Origin: Acinetobacter sp. LoGeW2-3
GTDB lineage: Bacteria > Pseudomonadota > Gammaproteobacteria > Pseudomonadales > Moraxellaceae
DNA: 64,000 nt
Direction: 5' to 3'
Assembly (NCBI RefSeq): GCF_002688565.1
Contig: NZ_CP024011.1
Span: 1,178,001-1,242,000 of the forward strand
Part shown: positions 28,925-37,639 of the stretch, one piece after another
Layout of the letters: the number at the start of each line of letters is the position of its first letter
Position numbering within the stretch: position 1 is the stretch's first letter
Position numbers and translations under genes: made by a program
Notes under the pieces: model-generated
Told to the model about the DNA's origin: nothing
Databases searched by the model: none
What the model saw: only the letters and a program-made list of their open reading frames with translations

Positions 28925-29848
28925 ATGGATCTAAAACAAGAAAAAAAAGAGACCAGGGACTTAAAAACAAATTCAAATGTAACTTATAAGTCCTTATTTG
29001 TTGAAGAGGAGAATATTTTCTTTAAAAAAAAAATTATAGATAACAAGGATTATAAACAACAGATAATACAGTTTTCTCCAAAAATAGAAAAAGCATATAA
29101 GCAGGATAAAAAGAAATCTTTGTATTATCAAAATAATCTAAATTATAAAAGTACTAGAACTTCTTTACCAGATTTGTCCCTTAAGTCTGATTATTTTATA
29201 GATAATAATAAAAAGGCGGTTAAGCGGTTAATTGATATCACTATATCCTTGATAGCTCTATTGATATTATGGCCAGTATTTATAGTTATTTCTTATAAGG
29301 TGCGAAAAAATTTGGGTTCACCAATTTTCTTTTATCAAGAACGTCCTGGAAAAAATGGTAAGCTATTTAAAATGATTAAATTTCGTTCTATGAAAAATGC
29401 AGTCGATAAAGATGGAAATCTTTTACCTGATCAATTTCGCATTACAGCCTTTGGACGGAAGTTGCGTTCTACAAGTTTAGACGAAATGCCTCAACTTATT
29501 AATGTTTTAAAAGGAGATATGAGTATAGTCGGTCCTCGTCCCCAAATGAAAGAATTTTTAGAGCACTATACTTGTGAACAGATGCGACGTCACTTAGTTA
29601 AGCCAGGTATGACCGGTCTTGCTCAAGTCAGTGGGCGTAATAATTTAACTTGGGAAGAAAAATTTAAATTAGATATACAATATGTTGACCATTATAATAT
29701 TTGGCTCGATTTTAAAATTATGTTTAAAACAGCTAAAGTTATGTTAAGTCAAGAGGGGATTAATGCTCCTGATCAGGAAGTTGGTGCTGCACGGTTTTCA
29801 GGTAAAAGTACTAGCGAATCCAACATATTTAAAAAAGAAGTAAAATAG
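28925..29848 (+). CDS. Initiating sugar-phosphate transferase (PglC/WcaJ family) with long N-terminal extension
   Basis: A 307-residue polyprenyl-phosphate sugar-phosphate transferase. Its C-terminal ~205 residues are a standard PglC-type catalytic core: the membrane re-entrant helix KRLIDITISLIALLILWPVF, then FYQERPGKNGKLF, MIKFRSMKNAV, STSLDEMPQLINVLKGDMS, VGPRP, and PGMTGLAQVSGRNNLTW. The first ~97 residues are a hydrophilic, Lys-rich extension not found in the 201-residue paralogue at 38775. The extension contains A8 (28941-28948) and A10 (29024-29033) tracts. Start 28925 is chosen for its GAGG site; the frame is open to 28859. It would load the first sugar of module A onto undecaprenyl phosphate. 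Confidence 0.87.
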   Translation: MDLKQEKKETRDLKTNSNVTYKSLFVEEENIFFKKKIIDNKDYKQQIIQFSPKIEKAYKQDKKKSLYYQNNLNYKSTRTSLPDLSLKSDYFIDNNKKAVKRLIDITISLIALLILWPVFIVISYKVRKNLGSPIFFYQERPGKNGKLFKMIKFRSMKNAVDKDGNLLPDQFRITAFGRKLRSTSLDEMPQLINVLKGDMSIVGPRPQMKEFLEHYTCEQMRRHLVKPGMTGLAQVSGRNNLTWEEKFKLDIQYVDHYNIWLDFKIMFKTAKVMLSQEGINAPDQEVGAARFSGKSTSESNIFKKEVK

Positions 29849-30183
29849 AGTGTCCAGTAAGCATTTTTTTGTTGTTAGACTAAGGATAGATTTCTGTAAA
29901 GAATCAAAGGTAAAGTATGAGAGGGAATTCTATTTTAAGATTATGAAAAATAATATTATTGTTATTTAAAAATTTAAAAATTTAAAAATTTAAAAAGGTG
30001 AAACTTCATCTTAATAAAGATATTTTAAAAATCGTTGACTATTTGGAACAGTAAGTAATTTGGCTAAATTTTTAAAAATTAGGAATAAAGCTACACTTTA
30101 TAGGATATTTTTTCTACACAAATGCAATGGTTTTAGGCTGTTTTGAACTGAATAAGTCTAAAGCAACCTAAAGCCTTATAACA
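29849..30183. other. Non-coding spacer before the wzc relic
   Basis: This 335-bp AT-rich stretch has no credible open frame. It holds the 8-bp tandem repeat at 29964-29995. An imperfect inverted repeat is at about 30130-30172 (TTTTAGGCTG with CAACCTAAAG), possibly a relic terminator. Nothing else was recognised. Confidence 0.5.
29964..29995. repeat. Tandem repeat, 8 bp x 4 (ATTTAAAA)
   Basis: Four exact, contiguous copies of ATTTAAAA lie in non-coding sequence between the module A initiating transferase and the wzc relic. Unit and copy number were read directly from the sequence. Confidence 0.9.
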
Positions 30184-30459
30184 TTAGCTTAGTTTTAATT
30201 CGCTACCCAGTAAATATGATATGTTTTTAACCCTATCTTTTGGCGCCTTATATGCATAGGCATAACTATAACCGCTATCACGTTCAACATTGTTTAGAAC
30301 CGCGCTATTAATTTTGATTTCCGCCTGCTAAAAACGGTTAATGCTTAATTCAAGCTCTTTCATCTAAGTCTTTGTATGACCTGCGACTAATAGGTTCATA
30401 CCAGCAGATTTTGCAATTATCATGCCATTTGTCACTGCGGGTGAAGGAGGAATTTCAAC
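30184..30459 (-). pseudogene. wzc: Decayed 3' end of a second wzc gene
   Basis: Translated on the minus strand, 91 codons stay in one frame and align with the C-terminal kinase region of the intact Wzc. The alignment runs from the Walker B neighbourhood (VEIPPSPAVTNGMII against IDTPPVLAVTDAIIV), through MNLLVAGHTKT and MKELELSINRF (against LNLVVARYAKT and MKELALTVNRF), to the tyrosine cluster GYSYAYAY. Two in-frame TAG stops interrupt it, after HTKT and after INRF. The kinase N-terminus, membrane domain, wzb and wza are missing. Similarity is partial, so it derives from a different wzc allele. It lies at the junction of modules A and B and marks a recombination scar. Confidence 0.88.
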
Positions 30460-30578
30460 TTTTAAGCTGCGTTAAAGTGGATCAAAGATTAGATAAATTA
30501 CTAAAACTATTTTAGATTTAAAAATAGAGGTCTCCTCAAACGATGAAATGAATTTTCTGTTTCTACCCATAAAAAACA

Positions 30579-30607
30579 TTCATCACTATACGACTTCGCA
30601 ATATAAT
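30579..30607 (+). promoter_or_regulatory. Candidate sigma-70 promoter of the tviB operon (module B)
   Basis: A perfect -10 TATAAT (30602-30607) has a weak -35 TTCATC (30579-30584) with a 17-base spacer. Transcription would start near 30614, giving a leader of about 72 bases before tviB. This is a position-based inference in AT-rich DNA. Confidence 0.4.
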
Positions 30608-30685
30608 AGTGGTGTCAATAGATACTTTCCCATTTAAAAAGAGGGGTGGTCGTTTCAGCGATACCCACATATAGGCCCTAGATCA

Positions 30686-31963
30686 ATGATACAGCTTTCG
30701 GAACTCAAAATTGCCATTATCGGATTAGGTTACGTCGGTTTACCTCTGGCTGTTGAATTCGGTAAAAAAGTCCCAGTCGTGGGTTTCGATATCCATCAAA
30801 AACGCATCGATGAACTCAAGTCTGGCAAAGATCATACCTTGGAAGTCTCTCCAGAAGAACTGACACAAGCGACACAATTACACTATAGTGCCAATTTAGA
30901 AGATCTCAAAGATTGTAACTTTTATATTGTGACAGTTCCAACTCCAATTGATCAGTTTAAACAGCCAGATCTCACTCCATTGATTAAAGCATCACAAAGT
31001 ATTGGGCAAGTTCTGTCAAAAAGTGATGTGGTGGTTTATGAATCCACTGTTTATCCAGGCGCAACTGAAGAAGCCTGTATTCCAGTACTGGAACAGGTTT
31101 CTGGTTTAACATTTAATATCGATTTCTTTGCTGGTTATAGTCCAGAACGGATTAACCCGGGTGATAAACAGCACCGCGTGACCAATATTTTGAAAATTAC
31201 TTCAGGTTCAACCCCAGAAGTCGCGGACTATGTTGATCAGGTCTATAACCTGATTATTCAGGCAGGTACACATAAGGCGCCAAGTATCAAAGTCGCAGAA
31301 GCAGCGAAAGTGATTGAAAATACCCAGCGTGACGTGAATATCGCGTTAATCAATGAGCTGGCAGTGATCTTCAATAAAATGGGTATTGATACTGAAGCCG
31401 TACTGCAGGCAGCAGGTACCAAGTGGAATTTCTTGCCGTTTCGTCCAGGTTTAGTTGGTGGTCATTGTATTGGCGTAGACCCATACTATTTAACCCATAA
31501 AGCACAATCCATTGGTTATCATCCGGAAATCATTCTGGCGGGGCGTCGTTTAAATGATGGTATGGGCGCTTATGTGGTAACCCAGTTGGTCAAAGGCATG
31601 ATCAAGAAAAAGATTCAGGTGGAAGGTGCCAAAGTGCTGGTACTTGGCTTGAGCTTTAAGGAAAACTGTCCGGATATCCGTAATACCAAAGTCATTGATA
31701 TCGTGCATGAGCTGCAGGAATATCATATTCAGGCGGATGTCTATGACCCATGGATTGATGCGACAGAAGCAGAGCATGAATATGGCATTCAGCCGATTAC
31801 TGAGCTGAAAAATGGCAAATACGATGCTGTCATTCTGGCTGTAGCCCATGAACAGTTTAAAGCGATGGGGGCAGCACGGATTCGTGCCTTAGGTAAGGCT
31901 AATCATGTTCTGTATGACCTGAAATATGTATTCAGTCAGGCTGAATCAGATCTGCGACTGTAA
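30686..31963 (+). CDS. tviB: UDP-N-acetylglucosamine C6 dehydrogenase (TviB/Gna family)
   Basis: A 425-residue NAD-dependent nucleotide-sugar dehydrogenase that should oxidise UDP-GlcNAc (or UDP-GalNAc) to the uronic acid. It has the Rossmann loop [10 protein letters not shown] (about residues 13-22), VPTPID, the catalytic Lys/Asn helix [20 protein letters not shown] and the catalytic Cys in [12 protein letters not shown] (around residue 264). The third domain has [16 protein letters not shown]. This is the usual first gene of GalNAcA-containing Acinetobacter K loci. It starts module B, about 230 bp from the wzc relic, and GC content rises clearly from here. Confidence 0.94.
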   Translation: MIQLSELKIAIIGLGYVGLPLAVEFGKKVPVVGFDIHQKRIDELKSGKDHTLEVSPEELTQATQLHYSANLEDLKDCNFYIVTVPTPIDQFKQPDLTPLIKASQSIGQVLSKSDVVVYESTVYPGATEEACIPVLEQVSGLTFNIDFFAGYSPERINPGDKQHRVTNILKITSGSTPEVADYVDQVYNLIIQAGTHKAPSIKVAEAAKVIENTQRDVNIALINELAVIFNKMGIDTEAVLQAAGTKWNFLPFRPGLVGGHCIGVDPYYLTHKAQSIGYHPEIILAGRRLNDGMGAYVVTQLVKGMIKKKIQVEGAKVLVLGLSFKENCPDIRNTKVIDIVHELQEYHIQADVYDPWIDATEAEHEYGIQPITELKNGKYDAVILAVAHEQFKAMGAARIRALGKANHVLYDLKYVFSQAESDLRL

Positions 31964-31993
31964 CCCATTTGCATCATTTAGGATTTAAAAAGA

Positions 31994-33019
31994 ATGAACC
32001 AATATCAAACGGTGTGTGAGCAGTTGCAGCAAACACCGAAAACCTGGTTAGTCACTGGTGTTGCAGGCTTTATCGGCTCCAACCTGCTGGAAACCTTGTT
32101 AAAACTGAATCAGAAAGTGGTGGGCCTGGATAACTTTGCCACCGGTCATCAGTATAATCTGGATGAGGTGCAGTCACAGGTCAGTGCTGAGCAGTGGACA
32201 AATTTCCGTTTTATTGAAGGGGATATCCGTAAGCTTGAAGATTGTCAGCAAGCCTGTGCTGGTGTGGATTATGTCTTGCATGAAGCAGCACTCGGTTCTG
32301 TGCCACGTTCTATTGCTGATCCGATTACTACCAATGAAACCAATATCAGCGGTTTCCTGAATATGTTGACTGCGGCACGGGATGCTGGTGTTTCCAGCTT
32401 TACCTATGCGGCGAGCAGTTCAACTTATGGCGACCATCCGGCACTTCCGAAAGTGGAAGAGCATATTGGTAATCCATTATCCCCTTATGCTGTGACCAAA
32501 TATGTCAATGAGCTGTATGCCGATGTATTTGCCCGTGCCTACGGTTTTAAATCGATTGGTCTGCGTTATTTCAATGTCTTTGGCAAGCGTCAGGATCCCA
32601 ATGGTGCCTATGCTGCGGTGATTCCGAAGTGGACGGCCTCAATGATCGCTGGCGATGATGTGTTCATTAATGGTGATGGTGAAACCAGCCGTGATTTCTG
32701 CTTTATTGAGAATACGGTACAGGCCAATATTCTGGCAGCCACTACCACCGATGAAAATGCCAAAAATCAGGTTTATAATGTCGCGGTGGGTGATCGTACT
32801 ACCTTGAATGAATTGTATCGCGCCATTCAGAATGCTTTAGCTGAAAATGATGTGCAGTACGATAAGGATCCGATTTATCGTGATTTCCGTGCGGGCGATG
32901 TGCGTCATTCTCAGGCCAGTATTGCCAAGATTCAGCAGCGTTTAGGCTATGCGCCACAATATAAAATTGCTGAAAGCATTCAACTGGCAATGCAGTGGTA
33001 TGTTCACAATCTGACATGA
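31994..33019 (+). CDS. tviC: UDP-GlcNAcA 4-epimerase (TviC family)
   Basis: A 341-residue SDR epimerase. With TviB it should give UDP-N-acetylgalactosaminuronic acid. It has the NAD loop [12 protein letters not shown] (near residue 22), SSSTYGDHP and the catalytic [12 protein letters not shown] (Tyr-x3-Lys), and the closing RLGYAPQY. It starts 30 bases after tviB and its stop codon overlaps the wzx start (ATGA), so these genes are co-translated. It could alternatively act on UDP-GlcNAc before oxidation. Confidence 0.93.
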   Translation: MNQYQTVCEQLQQTPKTWLVTGVAGFIGSNLLETLLKLNQKVVGLDNFATGHQYNLDEVQSQVSAEQWTNFRFIEGDIRKLEDCQQACAGVDYVLHEAALGSVPRSIADPITTNETNISGFLNMLTAARDAGVSSFTYAASSSTYGDHPALPKVEEHIGNPLSPYAVTKYVNELYADVFARAYGFKSIGLRYFNVFGKRQDPNGAYAAVIPKWTASMIAGDDVFINGDGETSRDFCFIENTVQANILAATTTDENAKNQVYNVAVGDRTTLNELYRAIQNALAENDVQYDKDPIYRDFRAGDVRHSQASIAKIQQRLGYAPQYKIAESIQLAMQWYVHNLT

Positions 33020-34188
33020 TTGCGCGTCTGCTCGCCAAATACCAATCTGTTGGTTTAATTACCCTAAGTTTACTTGTAGGTGCGATAATGACATTTATCG
33101 CACTTCCTGTTTTAACGCGCCTGTATTCGGTGCAGGACTTTGGCGAGTATGGTATCGCTCTGGCCGTGGTCAGTGTTTTATCCACGGTGGCTAATTTACG
33201 TCTGGATCAGGCATTGCTCATTGCAGAAGAGCAGGAGAAAAAAAGCCTGATTTTTGAGGGAAGCATTTTTTCTCTGGTTCTGACCCTGATCAGTGGTTTG
33301 GTATTAAGCTTCATCTTTCACCTTGATATGGTGGCTGCGATCTGTAGCGGTGTGCTGACCAATACCCTGATCCAGAGCCTGTATAATTATAAATTTGCTG
33401 CACATGCTGAATATTTTTGTGCCGGGTTGAATATTTTCCGTAGCCTGATTGTGATTGCGGTACAGCTCAGTTTGCCGCTGCTGATGCATATTGCGCTGAT
33501 TGACAGCTATATGATCAGCTCAGTCATCATGATCATTATGGTGGGGCTGTATATCCTGAAAAACCAGCTCTATCAGGTCAGCTGGCAGGTGTTTAAAAAT
33601 TATAAAGATTTTATCTATGCCAATACCCCACATGCCTTGCTAAACAGTTTTTCACATAATTTGCCCTATTATGTGGTGTCGCATTTTATCGGTGTGCAGG
33701 CGATGGGTTTCTATGCCATTGTCGAGCGGACCTTACGGGTGCCGATTAACCTGATTTCACAGACTTTACGTCAATTTTTTATCCGGCTGTTTAAAACCAC
33801 GCCAACCAATAAGCCGGCTTTAAAAAGTAGCGTGCTACTTAGCCTGGTGTCTTTGCCCCTATTTGCCATTTTCTTTGTCTTGCCGGAATCTTTATATCTC
33901 TGGATTTTTGGCAAAGAATGGGTCGGGATTTCTCAATATTTCCAGATTTTAGCTTTAGGATATTGGGCGATTTTCTGTAATCCGCCAAGTTCTGCTTATC
34001 TGGTTGCTCGACGTAATAGCAAGATATTGTTTAAATTGCAGGTTGTCGAGTTGTGCATTAAATTTATTTTATTTGCCGCTCTGTATCTGCTGTTAAGCGA
34101 CAAGCTGTATATGTTGCTGGCGGTGCCGGTTGCGTTGATTTTCTATAACTTTGCCATTTTATATGTAGTGTGGAGAAGCAAAGTATGA
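33016..34188 (+). CDS. wzx: Wzx flippase (module B)
   Basis: A 390-residue protein with about 12 membrane helices, of the polysaccharide-transporter (PST) family, with the N-terminal pattern [28 protein letters not shown]. It should flip the module B lipid-linked repeat unit. The ATG at 33016 overlaps the tviC stop codon, and its own stop overlaps the next start. It is a different lineage from the WzxE-like protein at 22375, so it is not a duplicate. No polymerase gene follows in this module. Confidence 0.92.
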   Translation: MIARLLAKYQSVGLITLSLLVGAIMTFIALPVLTRLYSVQDFGEYGIALAVVSVLSTVANLRLDQALLIAEEQEKKSLIFEGSIFSLVLTLISGLVLSFIFHLDMVAAICSGVLTNTLIQSLYNYKFAAHAEYFCAGLNIFRSLIVIAVQLSLPLLMHIALIDSYMISSVIMIIMVGLYILKNQLYQVSWQVFKNYKDFIYANTPHALLNSFSHNLPYYVVSHFIGVQAMGFYAIVERTLRVPINLISQTLRQFFIRLFKTTPTNKPALKSSVLLSLVSLPLFAIFFVLPESLYLWIFGKEWVGISQYFQILALGYWAIFCNPPSSAYLVARRNSKILFKLQVVELCIKFILFAALYLLLSDKLYMLLAVPVALIFYNFAILYVVWRSKV

Positions 34189-34781
34189 TGTTTTTTAAAG
34201 CCTTGAAACTCATGCATTGGTTCACTGCGCAGTGCCGTAAGGCGATTTATAATCTGGCTTTTGGCACGCGGTTTCGCTACTTTGGCAAATATTCGACTTT
34301 GGAAATTAGCGGTCAGGTCAAAATCGGCAAGAATGTTTATATTGGTGATTATGTCAGCATCATTGTCGAGCCGGGGGCAAGTCTCACCATTGCCGATCAC
34401 AGCTTTATTGGTGAAAACTGCTATATCAAGTGCTTTGGTGGCAAGATCGAAATTGGTCGAGATGTCAGCATCAATTCCAAGTCTTATATCAATGGCTGTG
34501 GCGGGGTAAAAATTGGTGACAATACCCGGATTGGGACACAAAGCATTATTATTGCTAGTAACCATAAATTTGGTGAGCCGAATGTGCTGGTTAAGGACCA
34601 GATTACTAAACAAGGCATCAATTTAGGTGAAAATATCTGGCTCGGTGCACGGGTGACGGTGTTGGATGGTGTGACGATTCCAGACAATAGCGTGATTGGT
34701 GCCTGTAGCTTGGTCTCCAAACCGCTGATGGAGGACGGAGTCTACGTCGGGATTCCAGCGAAAAAAATAAAATCACTCTGA
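34185..34781 (+). CDS. Left-handed beta-helix O-acetyltransferase (module B)
   Basis: A 198-residue acyltransferase with hexapeptide repeats from about residue 40 to 190 (IGKNVYIGDYVSI, IADHSFIGENCYI, IGRDVSINSKSYI) and the catalytic His region IIASNHKFGEP. It ends with LGARVTVLDGVTIPDNSVIGACSLV and GIPAKKI. It likely uses acetyl-CoA to acetylate a sugar or the repeat unit. The ATG at 34185 overlaps the wzx stop codon and has GGAGAAG upstream; an alternative Met lies one codon later. The acceptor is unknown. Confidence 0.88.
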   Translation: MMFFKALKLMHWFTAQCRKAIYNLAFGTRFRYFGKYSTLEISGQVKIGKNVYIGDYVSIIVEPGASLTIADHSFIGENCYIKCFGGKIEIGRDVSINSKSYINGCGGVKIGDNTRIGTQSIIIASNHKFGEPNVLVKDQITKQGINLGENIWLGARVTVLDGVTIPDNSVIGACSLVSKPLMEDGVYVGIPAKKIKSL

Positions 34782-34860
34782 CTGGGCATCCATATCCCTG
34801 AATCTAATTTCAGCGTAAAATATCTGGCTTGATCTTTTTCCATTGAGTTTTTGCAGCCCT

Positions 34861-35409
34861 ATGGCCTTTATTCGTTCTGCGTTTCATCTGCTGTTTGATC
34901 TGGTCTATTTTATGGCTAAGGGCAGTGTGGCTTATGCGCGTAAAAAAGGTGTGACCGTAGGGGAGCAGTGCCGGATCTATATCAAGAGCTGGGGCTCAGA
35001 GCCATTTTTAATTTCACTCGGCGATCATGTCACGGTGACCTCAGGCGTAAAATTTATTACCCATGATGGCAGTACCTGTCTGGTGAAAGACAGCCAAGGT
35101 AAACGCTATCAACGTTTTGCGCCGATTCAGGTGGGTTCTCATGTGTTTATTGGCGTGAACAGTATCATTATGCCGGGTGTCACTATTGGTTCAAATGTGG
35201 TGATCGGTGCAGGTTCTGTGGTAACCAAAGACATTCCGGATAATAGTGTCGCGATTGGCGTACCAGCCAAAGTTGTTTCCAGTTTTGCCGATTATCAGAC
35301 CAAGATCCAGGCGACCTGTGCCAGTGATAGCGATCTGGTCGGTATTCAGGACTATGCCGAACGGGTGCAGCGCGCTATCAAAATTCAAGCCTCTAAAATC
35401 TCCCATTAA
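34861..35409 (+). CDS. Left-handed beta-helix acetyltransferase, second (module B)
   Basis: A 182-residue hexapeptide-repeat acyltransferase with ISLGDHVTVTSGVKFITHDG (catalytic His), HVFIGVNSIIMPGVTIGSNVVIGAGSVV and GVPAKVV. It is similar in layout to the acetyltransferase of emulsan-type wee clusters. It starts about 80 bases after the preceding gene; the ATG at 34861 is preferred to an upstream TTG at 34843. It could acetylate an amino sugar, including the 3-amino sugar of module A whose dedicated acetyltransferase is absent; this is inference. Confidence 0.87.
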   Translation: MAFIRSAFHLLFDLVYFMAKGSVAYARKKGVTVGEQCRIYIKSWGSEPFLISLGDHVTVTSGVKFITHDGSTCLVKDSQGKRYQRFAPIQVGSHVFIGVNSIIMPGVTIGSNVVIGAGSVVTKDIPDNSVAIGVPAKVVSSFADYQTKIQATCASDSDLVGIQDYAERVQRAIKIQASKISH

Positions 35410-35429
35410 TTTTTAAGTCAGGTCTGATT

Positions 35430-36548
35430 ATGTTGAATAAAGTGATGTTCTTTTTACCGACGCTGGGGGGCGGTGGTGCGGAGCGCACGGTAATTCAGTT
35501 GGCCAACAGTTTTGCCGAACAGGGCCTGAATATTCATTTAGGTGTGTGTGACCTGAATGGAGTCAAAGCAAAATTATTGCCGGAAGTCAGCCCGAAAATC
35601 CAGTTGGTGAATTTTGACTGCGGTCGTGTCGCGAATGCGACTCTGCCGTTAAAAAAGAAACTACAGGCCGAACAATATGATTGTCTGGTAGCTACCCAGA
35701 CTCACACCAATATTATTGCCGCTTTGGCCAAGAAACTGGCCGGGGTGAAAACCCGCCTGATTTTCCGGGAAGTCTCTACGCCGTCTAAAAATATGAAAAC
35801 TCAAGGCTTGGCAAAATTTATTTTAAAAACTTTGGTGAATTTTACCTATCCGATGGCACAGCAGGTGGTTTGTGTTTCCAAAGGCGTCGAGCAGGATTTC
35901 CGGGAATATTATAGCTATAAAAAGTCCAATCTAAGTACGATTTATAACCCGGTACTGGACGATGCCTATTTTGAAAAACTAAAAGTACCCGTCCAACACA
36001 AATTCTTTAATGGCAATAATAAAGTCATTCTGGCTGTTGGCCGTCTGACTGAAGCAAAGAATTTTGGCTTTTTGATCCGTTCTTTTAAAGGCCTGCATGA
36101 CCAGCATCCCGACACTCGACTGCTGATTCTGGGTGAAGGCGAACTCCGTACTGAATTCGAGGCGCTTATTGCTGAGTTAGGTCTGACAAACATTATGGAT
36201 TTGCCAGGATTTGATTCCAATCCTTATGCCTATTTTAAATATGCTTCACTCTTTGTTTTAAGTTCGAATTGGGAAGGTTTGCCAGGTGTGTTGATTCAGG
36301 CACTGGCGTCGAAAATCAAAGTGGTGAGTACCAACTGCCCAAGTGGTCCGATGGAAATTCTGGATAATTCCAGATTTGGCTTGCTGGTTGAATGCAATGA
36401 TCAGGCAGGGCTCACCCAAGCCATGCAGCAAGCCATTTTTGGCGATTATGTCAGCTATACAGAGCAGGATTTTGTTGCACATATTCAGCAGTTCCATAAA
36501 TTGACTGTATTGCAGCAATACCTGCAGATGATGGAGCAGGTCGCATGA
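35430..36548 (+). CDS. Family 4 glycosyltransferase (GT-B)
   Basis: A 372-residue GT-B enzyme. The N-terminal domain begins MFFLPTLGGGGAERTVIQLANSF, the gly-rich acceptor loop typical of GT4. The C-terminal donor domain has VILAVGRLTEAKNFGFLIRSF, LLILGEGELR and the EX7E region SNWEGLPGVLIQALASKIKVVSTNCPSGPMEI. The last segment, with SGPMEIL, resembles N-acetylgalactosamine/N-acetylglucosamine-transferring GT4 enzymes. It overlaps the next glycosyltransferase by 4 bases and probably builds the module B repeat unit. Confidence 0.92.
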   Translation: MLNKVMFFLPTLGGGGAERTVIQLANSFAEQGLNIHLGVCDLNGVKAKLLPEVSPKIQLVNFDCGRVANATLPLKKKLQAEQYDCLVATQTHTNIIAALAKKLAGVKTRLIFREVSTPSKNMKTQGLAKFILKTLVNFTYPMAQQVVCVSKGVEQDFREYYSYKKSNLSTIYNPVLDDAYFEKLKVPVQHKFFNGNNKVILAVGRLTEAKNFGFLIRSFKGLHDQHPDTRLLILGEGELRTEFEALIAELGLTNIMDLPGFDSNPYAYFKYASLFVLSSNWEGLPGVLIQALASKIKVVSTNCPSGPMEILDNSRFGLLVECNDQAGLTQAMQQAIFGDYVSYTEQDFVAHIQQFHKLTVLQQYLQMMEQVA

Positions 36549-37639
36549 GCAAGCCGACCATGGTACATGTAATTACCAACTTTGCTGGGGTTGGCGGGGC
36601 GGAGATGATGCTATCGCGCCTGATTCAAGCAACTGAGCAGCAATATCAGCATGTCATTATCGCCTTGATGAAAACATCAAAAGTCTATCAAAGCACTCTA
36701 GATCGCTGTCAGGCACATTATGCTTTGGGCTGGAATGGATTGAATACGTTAAGTATCATCCAGAAATTGAGAGCTTTATTAAAACAACTGACACCGCAAA
36801 CGGTACAGTGCTGGATGTACCATGCCAATGTCTTAACCAGCCTGAGTGTCATTAGTTTAAAGCAGAAGCCGAAAGTGATCTGGGGCATTCATCATTCTCT
36901 GGCTTCACCGAAAGAAGAATCCATCAGCACTAAACTGGCTTTAGGATTAAGCAAATTATTATCGAAGCAGCCTCAGGCGATTATTTACTGTGCTCATTCT
37001 TCCATGCAGCAGCATCAGGCATTCGGTTTTCATAATTCTAATAGTCATGTGATCGCGAATGGTGTGTATCTGGATAAGTTTCAGCCTAATCCGGAATTAC
37101 ATGATCCAATCGTGATTGGTTTTGCCGGGCGTTATCATCCAGCCAAAGGCTATCCTTATCTGTTTGAAACTATGGCGAAACTGAAAGATCAGCCAGTTGT
37201 ATTTCGAATTGCTGGTGATGGTGCCAGTCTCAATAATCTTGAAGTGAAGGTTTTGTTTGATCAGTACCAGCTGGATCAGAACAAGGTGCAGTTGCTGGAT
37301 CAGGTCTCCGATATGCCATCTTTTTATCAGTCCATTGATGCTTTCCTGATGACCTCGATTACCGAAGGTTTTCCGAATGTACTGGTTGAAGCAATGGCCT
37401 CCGGTTTGCCATGTATCAGTACTGATGTTGGGGATGCCAGCTATATCGTGCAGGAGTTGGGGTATATTGTGCCGCCACGCGACAGTAATGCTTTAGCCCA
37501 AGCCATTTTAAGGTATCTCCAGTTGAATATTGCTGAAAAACAGAATTTGAAACAGGCGACACGGCAGCGGGTAGAGCAATATTTCAGTATCGAAATTGTC
37601 AGTCAGCAATATATGCAGGTATGGAGCCAACAGGCATGA
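36545..37639 (+). CDS. Family 4 glycosyltransferase (GT-B)
   Basis: A 364-residue GT-B enzyme with N-terminal VITNFAGVGGAEMMLSRLIQ and donor-domain motifs IGFAGRYHPAKGYPYLFE, FRIAGDGASL and SITEGFPNVLVEAMASGLPCISTDVGD (EX7E pattern). It is chained by ATGA overlaps to both neighbouring glycosyltransferases. Its specificity is unknown; the operon predicts that acceptors carry the diaminotrideoxyhexose and GalNAcA made in this module. Confidence 0.92.
   Translation: MSKPTMVHVITNFAGVGGAEMMLSRLIQATEQQYQHVIIALMKTSKVYQSTLDRCQAHYALGWNGLNTLSIIQKLRALLKQLTPQTVQCWMYHANVLTSLSVISLKQKPKVIWGIHHSLASPKEESISTKLALGLSKLLSKQPQAIIYCAHSSMQQHQAFGFHNSNSHVIANGVYLDKFQPNPELHDPIVIGFAGRYHPAKGYPYLFETMAKLKDQPVVFRIAGDGASLNNLEVKVLFDQYQLDQNKVQLLDQVSDMPSFYQSIDAFLMTSITEGFPNVLVEAMASGLPCISTDVGDASYIVQELGYIVPPRDSNALAQAILRYLQLNIAEKQNLKQATRQRVEQYFSIEIVSQQYMQVWSQQA

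Noticed and set aside
30460..30685. Insertion-sequence remnant or wza relic between the wzc fragment and tviB
   Set aside because: No inverted repeats, transposase motif or Wza-like frame could be read; only a candidate promoter is supported.
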